From DATBSL01 sp964561785 (GTDB lineage: Bacteria; Acidobacteriota; Vicinamibacteria; Fen-336): a stretch of DNA of 64,000 bases. Location of the stretch: positions 1 to 64,000 of the forward strand of contig CAZLRF010000017.1 of NCBI GenBank assembly GCA_964561785.1. Reading direction: 5' to 3'. A program made the translations under genes and the position numbers. Of the stretch, positions 7,655-16,240 are shown one piece after another (within the stretch, counting starts at the first letter, position 1; each line of letters starts with the position of its first letter). Below the pieces are notes generated by a model. The model made no database searches. It saw only the letters and a program-made list of their open reading frames with translations, and was not told the DNA's origin.

Positions 7655-8838
7655 GTGCGGGGCCAGAGACAGCTCGTCGAGCCCACCCACGTCCGGTCGC
7701 GGTTGAACTTCACGCCCATCATCTTGCCCTGCGAGAGCCGGGCGAGGGTCGTGACCGCCATCGGCCGTCCGGCGCGCCAGACGAACATGACACGCACCTC
7801 GACGCGCGAGCGCAACCCGTCGACGGTCTCGATCACCGGTGCGTAGTCGACCTTGCGCATGAGCAGCGCGCTCGCCCGCTCCGCCTCCGGCACCGCGGCG
7901 AGGTCCTCGGGCGTCAGATCCACCTTCACGCCGCTGCCGGAGAAGGAGAACAGCGGCTTGAGCACCCAGCGGTCGAGGTCCTCCGGCGGGCGGTCGAAGT
8001 CGGCGAGCAGACGCGCCTCGGGCACGAGCGGGTGGCGCAGGGCGGGCAGGGCGTGCTTGCTCCACCGGAAGAACCAGTTGGGGTGCCCGGCCCACTCGAC
8101 GTCGAGCTCGTCCGTGTAGCGGAAGGGCAGCTCCACTCTCTTCTCGACGAGCTCGTCCACGATCAGCCGGTTGTAGACGCGGAGGATGCGGGTCCTTCTC
8201 CCGTCGCGCTCGTACCACAGCTCGCGGCCCCGCTTCACGACGTCGGTCGGGCAGACCGAGCGGATCCCGAAGAGCCTCTCGGTGGCCGAGAAGTCGGGGT
8301 AGGTGCCCTGGGCCCGGGGATCGAGGTCGAGGAGGACGACGTTCTCGGGTGGCAGGCCGCCGAGGATCGCCTCCCCCACCACCCTCAGGTAGGCCTCCTC
8401 GTCGAGCCCGCTCAGCAGGAAGCCGAGCCTCTCGCCCGGCACCATCTCGAGGCAGAGGCGGCCCTGGAGGAGCTGGAACGCGTAGAGGGACGGGAAGCCC
8501 TGCAGCTCGATGAGGCGCGGGACGAGCCGGCCGGCCTCCTCGGCGACCGCGAAGTCGGCCTGGGCGAAGAGGGGGTGCTCGTCGCTTCCCGGCACGTCGA
8601 ACTCCGGCGGGACCGCCTCCTTCGAGCGCTCGAGGGCCTCGGGGCGCAGGAGCTGGTCCCAGATCTCGTGCGCACCCTTCACCATCGCGTCGCGCAGCTC
8701 GGGGGGCAGGAAGACCGGGGTCTCGCAGACCCGGAAGCCGATCCGGCAGCCGGCGGCCTGCGCGAGGCGGACCTTGTACGCCTCGTAGTCGTCGGGCTGC
8801 CACGAGGCGTTGAAGACCCGGCGCAGGCGCGGGATCAC
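7648..8838 (-). CDS. Conserved uncharacterised protein, ATP-grasp-like
   Basis: A 396-residue soluble protein. I do not recognise a characterised function. From memory, similar proteins of the same length occur in Bacteroidetes and other phyla, and all are annotated as hypothetical. Visible motifs are an N-terminal CETPVFLP near residue 38, LIELQGFPSL near 115, YNRLIVDEL near 225 and HPNWFFRWSKH near 255. WVLKPLFSFSGSGV near 300, followed by LMRKV, resembles the nucleotide-binding strands of ATP-grasp enzymes, possibly circularly permuted. It follows fumarase at a seven-base gap and is probably co-transcribed. A ligase role on a small molecule is inference only. Confidence 0.7.
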   Translation of the reverse strand: MIPRLRRVFNASWQPDDYEAYKVRLAQAAGCRIGFRVCETPVFLPPELRDAMVKGAHEIWDQLLRPEALERSKEAVPPEFDVPGSDEHPLFAQADFAVAEEAGRLVPRLIELQGFPSLYAFQLLQGRLCLEMVPGERLGFLLSGLDEEAYLRVVGEAILGGLPPENVVLLDLDPRAQGTYPDFSATERLFGIRSVCPTDVVKRGRELWYERDGRRTRILRVYNRLIVDELVEKRVELPFRYTDELDVEWAGHPNWFFRWSKHALPALRHPLVPEARLLADFDRPPEDLDRWVLKPLFSFSGSGVKVDLTPEDLAAVPEAERASALLMRKVDYAPVIETVDGLRSRVEVRVMFVWRAGRPMAVTTLARLSQGKMMGVKFNRDRTWVGSTSCLWPRTS

Positions 8839-8845
8839 GGCCGAC

Positions 8846-10468
8846 CTAGCCCGCGCAGGCGAGCTGCCGGAAGAAGTCGTTCCCCTTGTCGTCGACCAGG
8901 ATCACCGCCGGGAAATCCACGACCTCCAGCCTGTAGACCGCCTCCATGCCGAGCTCCGGGTACTCGAGGAGCTCGACCTTGCGGATGTTCTCCTTCGCGA
9001 GGAGGGCCGCCGGGCCGCCGGCCGAGCCGAGGTAGAAGCCTCCGTGCTTCTGGCACGCCTGCGTGACCTGGGCGCTCCGATTGCCCTTCGCGATCATCAC
9101 CATCGAGCCGCCGTTCGCCTGGAAGAGGTCGACGTAGGAGTCCATGCGGCCGGCGGTGGTGGGGCCGAAGGAGCCCGAGGGCAGGCCGTCGGGCGTCTTG
9201 GCCGGCCCCGCGTAGTAGACCGGGTGGTCCTTGAAGTACTGCGGCAGGCCCTCGCCCCGGTCGAGCCGCTCCTTGAGCTTCGCGTGGGCGATGTCGCGGG
9301 CGACGACGATCGTCCCGGTCAGGGAGACCGCGGTCGCCACCGGGTGCTTCGACAGCTCGGCGAGGACCTCCTTCATCGGCCGGTCGAGGTCGATCCGGAC
9401 CTTCGGCCGGTGGGGCTGGCCGCGGTAGCGCTCGGGGATGAACCGGCCGGGGTTCCGCTCGAGCTGCTCGACCCAGATCCCGTCGCGGTCGATCTTCGCG
9501 AGGACGTTGCGGTCGGCCGAGCAGGACACGCCCATCCCGATCGGGCACGAGGCGCCGTGGCGCGGGAGCCGCACGACCCGCACGTCGAGGGCGAAGTGCT
9601 TCCCGCCGAACTGGGCGCCGATCCCGGTCTTGCGGGCCGCCTCGAGGAGGAGAGACTCGAGCTCCGGGTCCCGGAACGCCTGCCCCAGCCGGTTGCCGGC
9701 CGTCGGCAGGCCGTCGAGCGCCTTGGCCGAGGCCAGCTTCACCGCCTTGAGGCAGGCCTCGGCCGAGGTGCCCCCGATCGCGAACGCGAGGTGGTAGGGC
9801 GGGCAGGCCGCCGTGCCGAGCGTCTTCATCTTCTCGGAGAGGAAGCTCACGAGGCTCTCTGGGTTGAGCAGGGCCTTCGTCTCCTGGAACAGGTAGGTCT
9901 TGTTCGCGGAGCCTCCCCCCTTCGCGATCATCAGGAAGTGGTACTCCATGCCGTCCGTCGCGTAGATGTCGATCTGCGCCGGCAGGTTCGTCCCCGAGTT
10001 GGCCTCCTCGTAAATCGTCAGGGGCACGGTCTGCGAGTAGCGCAGGCTCTCTTTCGCGTACGTCTCGAAGATCCCCCGGGCGAGAGCCTCCTCGTCGCCC
10101 CCGCCCGTCCAGACCCGCTGGCCCTTCTTGGCGACGATCGTGGCGGTCCCGGTGTCCTGGCACATGGGCAGCACGAAGCCCGACGCGACCTCGGCGTTGC
10201 GCAGGAGGGCGAGCGCCACCCCGCGGTCGTTCTCCGAGGACTCGGGGTCGTCGAGAATCGCCGCGAGCTGCGCGAGGTGGGCGGGGCGGTAGAGGAACGA
10301 GACGTCGCGAAAGGCCTCGCGGGCGACGAGGGTGAGGGCCTCGGGGGCGACCCTGAGGACCTCCTGGCCCTCGAACACGGCGACGGAGACGAGATCGGAG
10401 GCGACCCTGCGGTAGGGCGTTTCGTCCTCGCCGAGGGGAAAGGGAGGGGCGTAGCGGAACTCGGCCAT
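8846..10468 (-). CDS. Class I fumarate hydratase (iron-sulfur type)
   Basis: Interconverts fumarate and malate in the TCA cycle, in the cytoplasm. The 540-residue protein is a full-length single-chain class I enzyme, with the alpha-like part first and the beta-like part last. Cysteines in MCQDTGTA (about residue 104), in the ACPPYH region (about 225) and in CPIGMGVSC (about 315) are placed to hold the 4Fe-4S cluster. SGSFGPTTAGRMD near 435 is the conserved beta-part motif. The ATG at 10468 is preceded by AGGAGGT. The longer open frame upstream has no such site. It is followed after seven bases by the ATP-grasp-like gene. Confidence 0.95.
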   Translation of the reverse strand: MAEFRYAPPFPLGEDETPYRRVASDLVSVAVFEGQEVLRVAPEALTLVAREAFRDVSFLYRPAHLAQLAAILDDPESSENDRGVALALLRNAEVASGFVLPMCQDTGTATIVAKKGQRVWTGGGDEEALARGIFETYAKESLRYSQTVPLTIYEEANSGTNLPAQIDIYATDGMEYHFLMIAKGGGSANKTYLFQETKALLNPESLVSFLSEKMKTLGTAACPPYHLAFAIGGTSAEACLKAVKLASAKALDGLPTAGNRLGQAFRDPELESLLLEAARKTGIGAQFGGKHFALDVRVVRLPRHGASCPIGMGVSCSADRNVLAKIDRDGIWVEQLERNPGRFIPERYRGQPHRPKVRIDLDRPMKEVLAELSKHPVATAVSLTGTIVVARDIAHAKLKERLDRGEGLPQYFKDHPVYYAGPAKTPDGLPSGSFGPTTAGRMDSYVDLFQANGGSMVMIAKGNRSAQVTQACQKHGGFYLGSAGGPAALLAKENIRKVELLEYPELGMEAVYRLEVVDFPAVILVDDKGNDFFRQLACAG

Positions 10469-10502
10469 GGTGGACCTCCTGCTGCGGGCTGTGGTGCGCT
10501 CC

Positions 10503-11849
10503 CTAGGGCTCGACCCGGAAAGTGAAGACGAGGCGCTCTCCGGGGCGGCCGCGGAGGCGGAAGGCGATCGCGCCGCCCCCGACCTGCAGGACGTCGCCGG
10601 CGACGACCCGCAGGCTCTCCGGCTGCAGCCCGGCGACGCCCTCGAGGGAGAAGCGCCAGGTCCCCTGACCGCGGGACTCGACGAGGGTGGCCTCGACGCG
10701 GTTCTCACCGCGGCGCACGCGGACCGCGAGGGGGCTCCTCCCCTCGCGCGGGAACGCGGCCTCGCCGTTCAGGACGACCTGCCCCGCGCCGCCGGGTGCG
10801 GCGAGGTCGCTCACCACCGTGGCCGTCCCGGGGGACGAGGAGGCCGCCGACGCCGGGCGGCGGTCCGCGTCGGGCAGCGCTTCCACGGTGAGCCGGCGGC
10901 TGGCCCGGGGATCGCCGTCCGGGGACACCGAACGGATGGTCATGCGCACGGCGTACGTCGTGGCCTGGCGCACGTCTCCGGGACGCGGGTCGTTCCCGGT
11001 CTCGATGCGGTCGGAGTAGAAGGTGATGGTGCTGCGGCAGCCCGAGGTGGCCTGGACGCCCCCCACCTCGACGGCGAAGCGGAGGGGGAATGGCCCGCTG
11101 CTGTCGCACATGTCGAAGACGAGCGGGATGGGCTCGCGGTCGGAGATCGTGTCCCCCTGCAGGACGCCGTTGCGGAACACCTTGAAGACGGGTTTGAAGG
11201 GGACGTCGGGCGGCAGCGTGGTGGTGGTCGTCGTCGTCGTGGTGGTCGTGGTGGTCGTGGTGGTGGTCGTCGTCGTGGTCGTGGTCTCGCTCGAGCCACC
11301 GCCGCCGATGATGGCCGCCCCGCCGCCGATGATGGCCGCGCCACCCCCGATGATGAGAGCGGTGGTGCCCCCGCCGAGCCCGCCCGCCGTGAAGCCCTCG
11401 GGCATGCCGGGGAACACCGCGACGCGGGCCTTGTCGAGCCACGGGGCGGCGAGCAGGCGATCCTCGCAGTCCGACTCCGACTCGACGACGCGGGCCTGCG
11501 CCTCGGTCGTCCGGCTCTCCGCGAAGGCCCGGTCGACCGCGTCCACGTAGTACTGGACGTGGCGGCCGACGAGCTGCTTCTTGGGCTTTGGGAGGATCCC
11601 CGCGAAGCACGGAGCGTCCGACTTCATCTCGACGTAGTACCAGTCGGGGGGCCCCTCGGCCACGCGGAAGTACACGCGGGCGCGGGCCAGCTCCGAGGCG
11701 GGGGCGAAGCAGGCATTGAGGCGGGGGTGCTTCCCCGCGACGATGCACTTGACCGGCCGGTGCTCGATCAGGACGCCCTCCTGCCCGCGGGCCGGGGCCG
11801 CGAGGCAGGCGACGACAGTGACCGCCGCGACGAACGACCGCTTCCGCAT
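10503..11849 (-). CDS. Secreted protein with Gly/Ile repeats and a 23-residue threonine tract
   Basis: A 448-residue exported protein of unknown function. Residues 1-22 form a signal peptide ending at ARG-Q. The next 140 residues are a domain with paired cysteines and HPRLNACFAP, PDWYYVEM and VQYYVDAV motifs. Then come three short repeats of the type IIGGGA, a glycine-zipper-like hydrophobic stretch, followed by 23 threonines in a row (codons ACC/ACG, 11217-11285) and LPP. The C-terminal 220 residues look like two or three beta-sandwich domains. The threonine tract may be a stalk and could be O-glycosylated. A TACACT -10-like box lies at 11877-11882. Fumarase follows after 34 bases on the same strand. 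Confidence 0.8.
   Translation of the reverse strand: MRKRSFVAAVTVVACLAAPARGQEGVLIEHRPVKCIVAGKHPRLNACFAPASELARARVYFRVAEGPPDWYYVEMKSDAPCFAGILPKPKKQLVGRHVQYYVDAVDRAFAESRTTEAQARVVESESDCEDRLLAAPWLDKARVAVFPGMPEGFTAGGLGGGTTALIIGGGAAIIGGGAAIIGGGGSSETTTTTTTTTTTTTTTTTTTTTTTLPPDVPFKPVFKVFRNGVLQGDTISDREPIPLVFDMCDSSGPFPLRFAVEVGGVQATSGCRSTITFYSDRIETGNDPRPGDVRQATTYAVRMTIRSVSPDGDPRASRRLTVEALPDADRRPASAASSSPGTATVVSDLAAPGGAGQVVLNGEAAFPREGRSPLAVRVRRGENRVEATLVESRGQGTWRFSLEGVAGLQPESLRVVAGDVLQVGGGAIAFRLRGRPGERLVFTFRVEP
11217..11285. repeat. Trinucleotide tract encoding 23 consecutive threonines
   Basis: On the plus strand the tract reads as irregular GGT/CGT triplets, which are ACC and ACG threonine codons on the coding minus strand. 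Such a tract may change length by slippage in whole codons without breaking the frame. Confidence 0.9.
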
Positions 11850-11932
11850 CGTCTTCCCCCCGAGATCCCGGGGGGCAGTGTAGCACCGGGTCGGCCCGTC
11901 GATCCTCTTGGGCGAGAGACGCGAGAGACGCG

Positions 11933-11961
11933 TTGACAGCCTCGCGCCGGGCGCATAGCAT
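11933..11961 (+). promoter_or_regulatory. Sigma70 promoter for tRNA-Leu
   Basis: A perfect TTGACA -35 (11933-11938) and a TAGCAT -10 (11956-11961) are separated by 17 bases. Transcription would start near 11968, about 26 bases before the mature tRNA. Confidence 0.8.
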
Positions 11962-11993
11962 TAAAAGCTCGAACGACGATCGGCGCCCCCCGT

Positions 11994-12078
11994 GCCGGAG
12001 TGGTGGAATTGGCAGACACGCACGTTTGAGGGGCGTGTGGAGAAATCCGTGCGGGTTCGAGTCCCGCCTCCGGCACCA
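11994..12078 (+). tRNA. tRNA-Leu, anticodon GAG
   Basis: An 85-base class II tRNA. The acceptor arms GCCGGAG (11994-12000) and CTCCGGC (12068-12074) pair fully and are followed by A and an encoded CCA. The D-arm has TGGTGGAATTGGCAGACAC, as in bacterial leucine tRNAs. The anticodon stem CACGT/GCGTG encloses TTGAGGG, so the anticodon is GAG and reads CUC and CUU. A variable arm with GTGGAGAAATCC and the T-arm GGGTTCGAGTCCC are present. It has its own promoter and stands alone between genes on the opposite strand. Confidence 0.96.
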
Positions 12079-12102
12079 GCCGTCCGGCCCCGTCCCTGAT
12101 CC

Positions 12103-14811
12103 TCAGAGGGCGGGCGCCTGCCCCCCCGCGAGCGTCCCCCGCTCGTCCGCGACGGCGAGCGCCAGCAGCAGCAGGGGCAGGGCGATCGCGTCGGGCGCGA
12201 GGGCGGGGGCGAGGGCGATGCCGGCGAGGCTCGCGAGGGCGGCCCCGACGAGAGGCGAGCCCCCCCTTCGGAGCAGCCCGAGGACCACGATCGCCGTCGC
12301 CAGGGGCGCGAGAGCGGCGAGGGACAGCCCCGCCACGGACGCTTCCGCTCCGCGGTAGGCTAGCAGGTTCCACAATCCGAGCCCCGGTCCCGGCGCTCGG
12401 GGCTCGAGCAGGCGGGCCGCGAAGGCGCCAGGGTCGAGCAGCGCCACGGGAACGACGACCAGCGCGTACGCCCCCGCCGCGAAGGCGAGCGCGCGGGACC
12501 GGGGGCGCCCGAGGGCGGCGAGGAGGAAGGGGACCGCGAGTGCCGCGCGATGGTCGAGGGAGAGCGCGAGACCGGCGAGGGCCCCGGAGCCGGCGACGCT
12601 CCCGCGAAGGGACAGGGCCCACGCGCCGACCACGGCGAGGAGGACCAGCGCAGCCGGCGATCCGAGAGCGGTCCCCAGCGCGAGGGGGGAGGCGAGGAGG
12701 GCGACGGCGAGCATCGCCCGCCGTGACCGCCCGCGGCCCAGGGTGGCGAGCACCGCGGCGAGGCCCGCGAGGGCCGCGATGAGGACGACCCGCAGGTCCC
12801 GGACCCCGAGCGGGCGCAGCGCGGCGACGAGGGCCGAGGGGCCGGGGGGAAGGAGCGGACGGTCCGGCAGGATCTCGGCCGGCGGGTCGAGGCGGAAGGA
12901 GGTGGAGAAGGCCTCGCGGCCGCGCGGCGAGGTCTCCGGGGGCCGCGCGTAGGGGCTGCGGAAGTCCAGGATGCGGCCGCCGTCCGCGGCCGCCTGCACG
13001 ACCGCCGGGTGCTGGGCCCGCACGACGCCGGTGCGCGAGCCGATGGCCGCGAGGAGCGATGCCGGGACCCCCACCACGACCGCGACGGCGGCACCGAGGA
13101 GGACGACGCGGGCCGCTCGGCGCACGCCGGCGAGGGCGACGGCCAGGTAGGCGACGGCGAAGAGCGCCGCGGTCGCGCTCACCGCGAGCCCGATCGGGTC
13201 GCGCGTCAGGTGCGGTCCGGCCCTCGGGAGGAGCGCGGCGGCGAGGCCGGACTCGCGGGCCGCGAGGGCAGCTTCGGCCGCCTGCTCCCACGCCGTCCGG
13301 AAGACGGCGCCCTCTGCCGTCTCCACGGCCAGGGCGAGCAGGAGGAGCGGGGCGAGGGCGACGTCCGCCCCCCGCCGGCAGGCGAGCACGGCCGCGGGCA
13401 AGGCCACGGCCGCCGGCACGAGGTAGTTCGGGTGGACGACCCGGGAGAAGTAGAGCGATGCGAGAAGGGCCGCGCTGCCCGTGGCGAGCGCCCACTCGGG
13501 CCGGCCGTCGCGGACCTGCGAGCGCAGGAGGAGCAGTCCGAGGGGGACGAGCAGGACGTAGAAGGCCGAGAAGGGGAAGTACTCGCGCAGGTCGGCCACG
13601 CGGGCGAAGTAGACGAGGTAGTTGGCGAAGCCGAAGCCCGGCGTCCCCCCGATCGGGTAGTTGTCGCCGCCGGGCAGGCCGACGTTGTAGACGAAGATGT
13701 CGGCCCAGAATGCGCGCGGGTCGAGCGCGGCCACCGGGGCGACGACCGCGGCGAAGACGGCGAGGGCGGCCCCGGCGACGGGCAGGACCCGCCGCACCGC
13801 GGCGGGCGCGACGAGCTCGCGCGGGCTCCCCGCCCCGGAGAGGGCGGCGAGGAGGAAGGGGGCGAAGGGCCACGCGAGCTGCTTGGTCGCGCAGGCGAGG
13901 CCGAGCAGGGCCCCGGAGGCGAGCGGGCGACGACCGCGGGCGAGCAGGACCGCCCCGAGGACCATCGCGACGAAGACGAGGTCGTTCGCCCCGAAGATCT
14001 GGTGCCAGTACACGAGGGGGTTGAGCGCCGCGGCGCCGGCGGCCGCGAGCCGCGCGTCCGCCGGGCCGGGGAGGCGCGCGGCGAGCAGCACGACCAGCCC
14101 GTAGAACGGCAGGGTGACGAGGCGCGGGTCGAAGAAGCCCAGGACGGCCCGGGACGCGAGCTGGAACGGCGCGAAGACGAGGTGGGTGCCGGGCAGATAG
14201 GCGTGGTGGCGGAGGATCGGGTTGCCGCCGAGGTCGTCCCAGAAGCTCGAGACGCGGGCCTGGCGGCCGAGGATGGTCCCCGAGTAGTCGGCGGCGTAGG
14301 GGCTCTGCCCGGCGAGGACCCGGTCGATCGCGAGGGGCAGCTGCACGACCCCGCCGTCCTGGCCGTACGGCCGGTCCGTCGCGACGCCCATCGCGACGAA
14401 CGCCGCGCTCGGCGCAGCGACCAGGAGGAAGGCGCCGAGAGCGATCACGGCGGCGCGCCCCGTCGGGCGCGCCCCCGCCGCGCAGAGCCCGGCGTAGGCG
14501 ATGGCGAGGAGGACGGCGAGGGCCGAGAGCAGGAGCGCCACGGGGTCGCGGTCGAGGGCCCCCGACGGCGAGGGGACGAGGGGGCCCAGCCACGAGGCGG
14601 CCTCCGCGAGGCGGGAGTCGTGGGACAGCCGCCACGCGAGCACGCGCGGCGGGTCGTGGAGCGCGAGGTCTCGCGCTACGAGCAGGAGCAGCCCGGGGAC
14701 GACCGCCCCGTCGATGCCGAGAGGCGAGGGGCGGCTCAGGCGCCCGTCCCGCCGGGCGGCGGGACGGGCACGCGCGCCCCGCAGGAGCACACGAGGCTCC
14801 GCACCGCCCAC
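12103..14811 (-). CDS. Large polytopic membrane protein: two tandem GT-C-like (DUF2029-type) units
   Basis: Up to 902 residues with more than 20 predicted membrane segments, resembling polyprenyl-phosphate-dependent GT-C glycosyltransferases. It is an internal duplication. Unit 1 (about 33-475) and unit 2 (about 476-902) repeat the same landmarks in order: RDPVALLLS versus RDPIGLAVS, a SPYA motif in both, ATKQLAWPFAPFLLAAL versus DHRAALAVPFLLAAL, and VAALDPRAF versus VALLDPGAF. Unit 1 looks intact, with GQSPYAADY and a long loop containing GGDNYPIGG. Unit 2 is shorter in its loops. The start is uncertain. GTG at 14811 has an AGGA upstream but overlaps the small zinc-ribbon gene by 76 bases. 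CTG at 14739 would give a CTGA overlap. The glycan is unknown. Confidence 0.75.
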   Translation of the reverse strand: MGGAEPRVLLRGARARPAARRDGRLSRPSPLGIDGAVVPGLLLLVARDLALHDPPRVLAWRLSHDSRLAEAASWLGPLVPSPSGALDRDPVALLLSALAVLLAIAYAGLCAAGARPTGRAAVIALGAFLLVAAPSAAFVAMGVATDRPYGQDGGVVQLPLAIDRVLAGQSPYAADYSGTILGRQARVSSFWDDLGGNPILRHHAYLPGTHLVFAPFQLASRAVLGFFDPRLVTLPFYGLVVLLAARLPGPADARLAAAGAAALNPLVYWHQIFGANDLVFVAMVLGAVLLARGRRPLASGALLGLACATKQLAWPFAPFLLAALSGAGSPRELVAPAAVRRVLPVAGAALAVFAAVVAPVAALDPRAFWADIFVYNVGLPGGDNYPIGGTPGFGFANYLVYFARVADLREYFPFSAFYVLLVPLGLLLLRSQVRDGRPEWALATGSAALLASLYFSRVVHPNYLVPAAVALPAAVLACRRGADVALAPLLLLALAVETAEGAVFRTAWEQAAEAALAARESGLAAALLPRAGPHLTRDPIGLAVSATAALFAVAYLAVALAGVRRAARVVLLGAAVAVVVGVPASLLAAIGSRTGVVRAQHPAVVQAAADGGRILDFRSPYARPPETSPRGREAFSTSFRLDPPAEILPDRPLLPPGPSALVAALRPLGVRDLRVVLIAALAGLAAVLATLGRGRSRRAMLAVALLASPLALGTALGSPAALVLLAVVGAWALSLRGSVAGSGALAGLALSLDHRAALAVPFLLAALGRPRSRALAFAAGAYALVVVPVALLDPGAFAARLLEPRAPGPGLGLWNLLAYRGAEASVAGLSLAALAPLATAIVVLGLLRRGGSPLVGAALASLAGIALAPALAPDAIALPLLLLALAVADERGTLAGGQAPAL

Positions 14812-14942
14812 TCGATCCTGAGGAGCCGCCCGCAGGTCGGGCAGCCGAGGTACCGCCCCGCCTCGACCCGAGCCACCCTGCGCCCGGTGGACGCGGCGCC
14901 GACGGTCGACGGGGACGGCCGCCGCGGGAGACGGATCGCCAC
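14736..14942 (-). CDS. Small zinc-ribbon-like protein
   Basis: A 68-residue protein if it starts at GTG 14942. The frame can extend to 14993, but that part is arginine-rich. It has GCPTCGRLL and, 19 residues later, CSCGARV, so four cysteines could bind one zinc ion as in a zinc ribbon. The N-terminal half is basic. It is upstream of, and overlaps, the duplicated GT-C gene. No function is assignable. It may be a regulatory or structural protein like the other short zinc-ribbon proteins of this window (16241 and 50691). Confidence 0.5.
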   Translation of the reverse strand: MAIRLPRRPSPSTVGAASTGRRVARVEAGRYLGCPTCGRLLRIEWAVRSLVCSCGARVPVPPPGGTGA

Positions 14943-15014
14943 GGCCCGGCAGCTTATGCCGCGGCTCGAAGGGCGGTCAAGAGGCGCGCGCACCGCCTGC
15001 CCCCCGGCGGCCGT

Positions 15015-16238
15015 TCACGACCGCCGCAACTCGCCCCCGCGGAGCAGGAGCGCGAGGGCCACGACGAGGAGGCAGGCCGAGTAGGCGGCCATGACCGCGG
15101 GGGCCCCCGCCTGCCGCACGAGGCTGCCCGCGAGGAGGCTGCCGATCGGCCCCCCGCCCCGGAAGGCGAGCCCGAAGATCGAGAGAACCCGGCCCCGCAG
15201 CGCGTCCGGCGCCATCTCCTGGACGAGGGAGTTGAGGGTGGAGAAGGCGGAGGTCAACGTGAACCCCGATCCCACGAGGAGGGTCATGGACAGCCACTGC
15301 CAGCGCGACAGGGAGGCAGCGACGGTCACGAGGCCGAAGGCGGCGAACGAGACCAGCATGAGGCGCCCGCGGCCGGCGGCGTTGCCGCGGTGGGCGGTGC
15401 CGAGCGCGCCGAGGATCGCGCCGATCCCCACGCTGGTGAGCAGCAGACTGTAGCCGGAGGCTCCCGTCCGGAGCACGTCTCCCGCGATCACGGGCAGGTA
15501 GGTGATGAGCGGGAAGGCGAGGAAGCTCGCGGCTCCGGCGAGCAGCGTGGCCGAGCGCAGGCGGGGGTTCGCGAAGACGTGCTCGAGGCCCGCCCGCAGG
15601 CTGCGCGCGAGACTCTCCCTCGGCCCGGCGGGCGGCGGCGGAAACGCGATGGTCCGCAGGGCGAGGATCACGCCGACGAACGAGAGGGCGTTGGCGGCGA
15701 AGCACCAGCCGGCGCCGGCGTGGGCGAGGAGGAGCCCGGCGACCACGGGCCCGATGGCGCGGGAGAGGTTGAACTGGAGCGAGTTGAGGGCGACCGCGTT
15801 GGCGATCCGCTCCCGGGGGACGAGGCTGGTGATGACCGCCTGGTACGTCGGGGCGGACTGCGACTGCACGACCCCGGTGGCGAAGGCGATCAGGACGATC
15901 GCGGCGATGCCGAGGCGGTCCGCCAGGAAGAGCACGCCGAGCAGGGCCGCCATCGCCATCTGGAACACCTGAGAGGTGAGGAGGATGCGGCGGCGGTCGA
16001 CGCGGTCGGCCACCGCGCCCCCGACGAGCATGAAGGCGAGCAGCGGCACCTCCTGGGCGAAGCTGCGCAGGCCCAGGTAGAAGGGGTCCCCCATGCGGCT
16101 GTGGATGGTCCAGGAGAGGGCGACGTCCTGGATCCAGGTGCCGACGCTCGAGAGGAAGGCACCCGTCCACAGCAGAGCGAAACCCCGGAAGCGCAGCGCC
16201 TCGAGGGAGGCGGGCAGGCGGCGCGGGCTATACTCCAC
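15015..16238 (-). CDS. MFS transporter of the EntS/MFS_3 type
   Basis: A 407-residue inner-membrane exporter with about 11-12 membrane segments. RFRGFALLWTGAFLSSVGTW near residue 16 and the loop ADRVDRRRIL near 77 are typical of MFS_3/EntS-like permeases. The matching ALRGRV loop appears near 340. Substrates of this group include siderophores and small drugs. No siderophore genes are nearby, so the cargo is unknown. The start is GTG, two bases away from the divergent GTG of the next gene, so the regulatory sequences of each gene lie inside the other. Confidence 0.88.
   Translation of the reverse strand: MEYSPRRLPASLEALRFRGFALLWTGAFLSSVGTWIQDVALSWTIHSRMGDPFYLGLRSFAQEVPLLAFMLVGGAVADRVDRRRILLTSQVFQMAMAALLGVLFLADRLGIAAIVLIAFATGVVQSQSAPTYQAVITSLVPRERIANAVALNSLQFNLSRAIGPVVAGLLLAHAGAGWCFAANALSFVGVILALRTIAFPPPPAGPRESLARSLRAGLEHVFANPRLRSATLLAGAASFLAFPLITYLPVIAGDVLRTGASGYSLLLTSVGIGAILGALGTAHRGNAAGRGRLMLVSFAAFGLVTVAASLSRWQWLSMTLLVGSGFTLTSAFSTLNSLVQEMAPDALRGRVLSIFGLAFRGGGPIGSLLAGSLVRQAGAPAVMAAYSACLLVVALALLLRGGELRRS
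16229..16234 (+). promoter_or_regulatory. TATACT -10 box six bases before a GTG start (leaderless candidate)
   Basis: TATACT ends six bases before the GTG at 16241, which would place the transcription start at the start codon itself. No -35 or ribosome site is evident on this strand. The box lies inside the first codons of the divergent MFS gene. Confidence 0.5.
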
Positions 16239-16240
16239 CC

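Noticed and set aside
11217..11345. Possible CRISPR-like or minisatellite array
   Set aside because: The repetition is codon-level within one gene (threonine tract and IIGGGA units). There are no spaced repeats and no cas genes.
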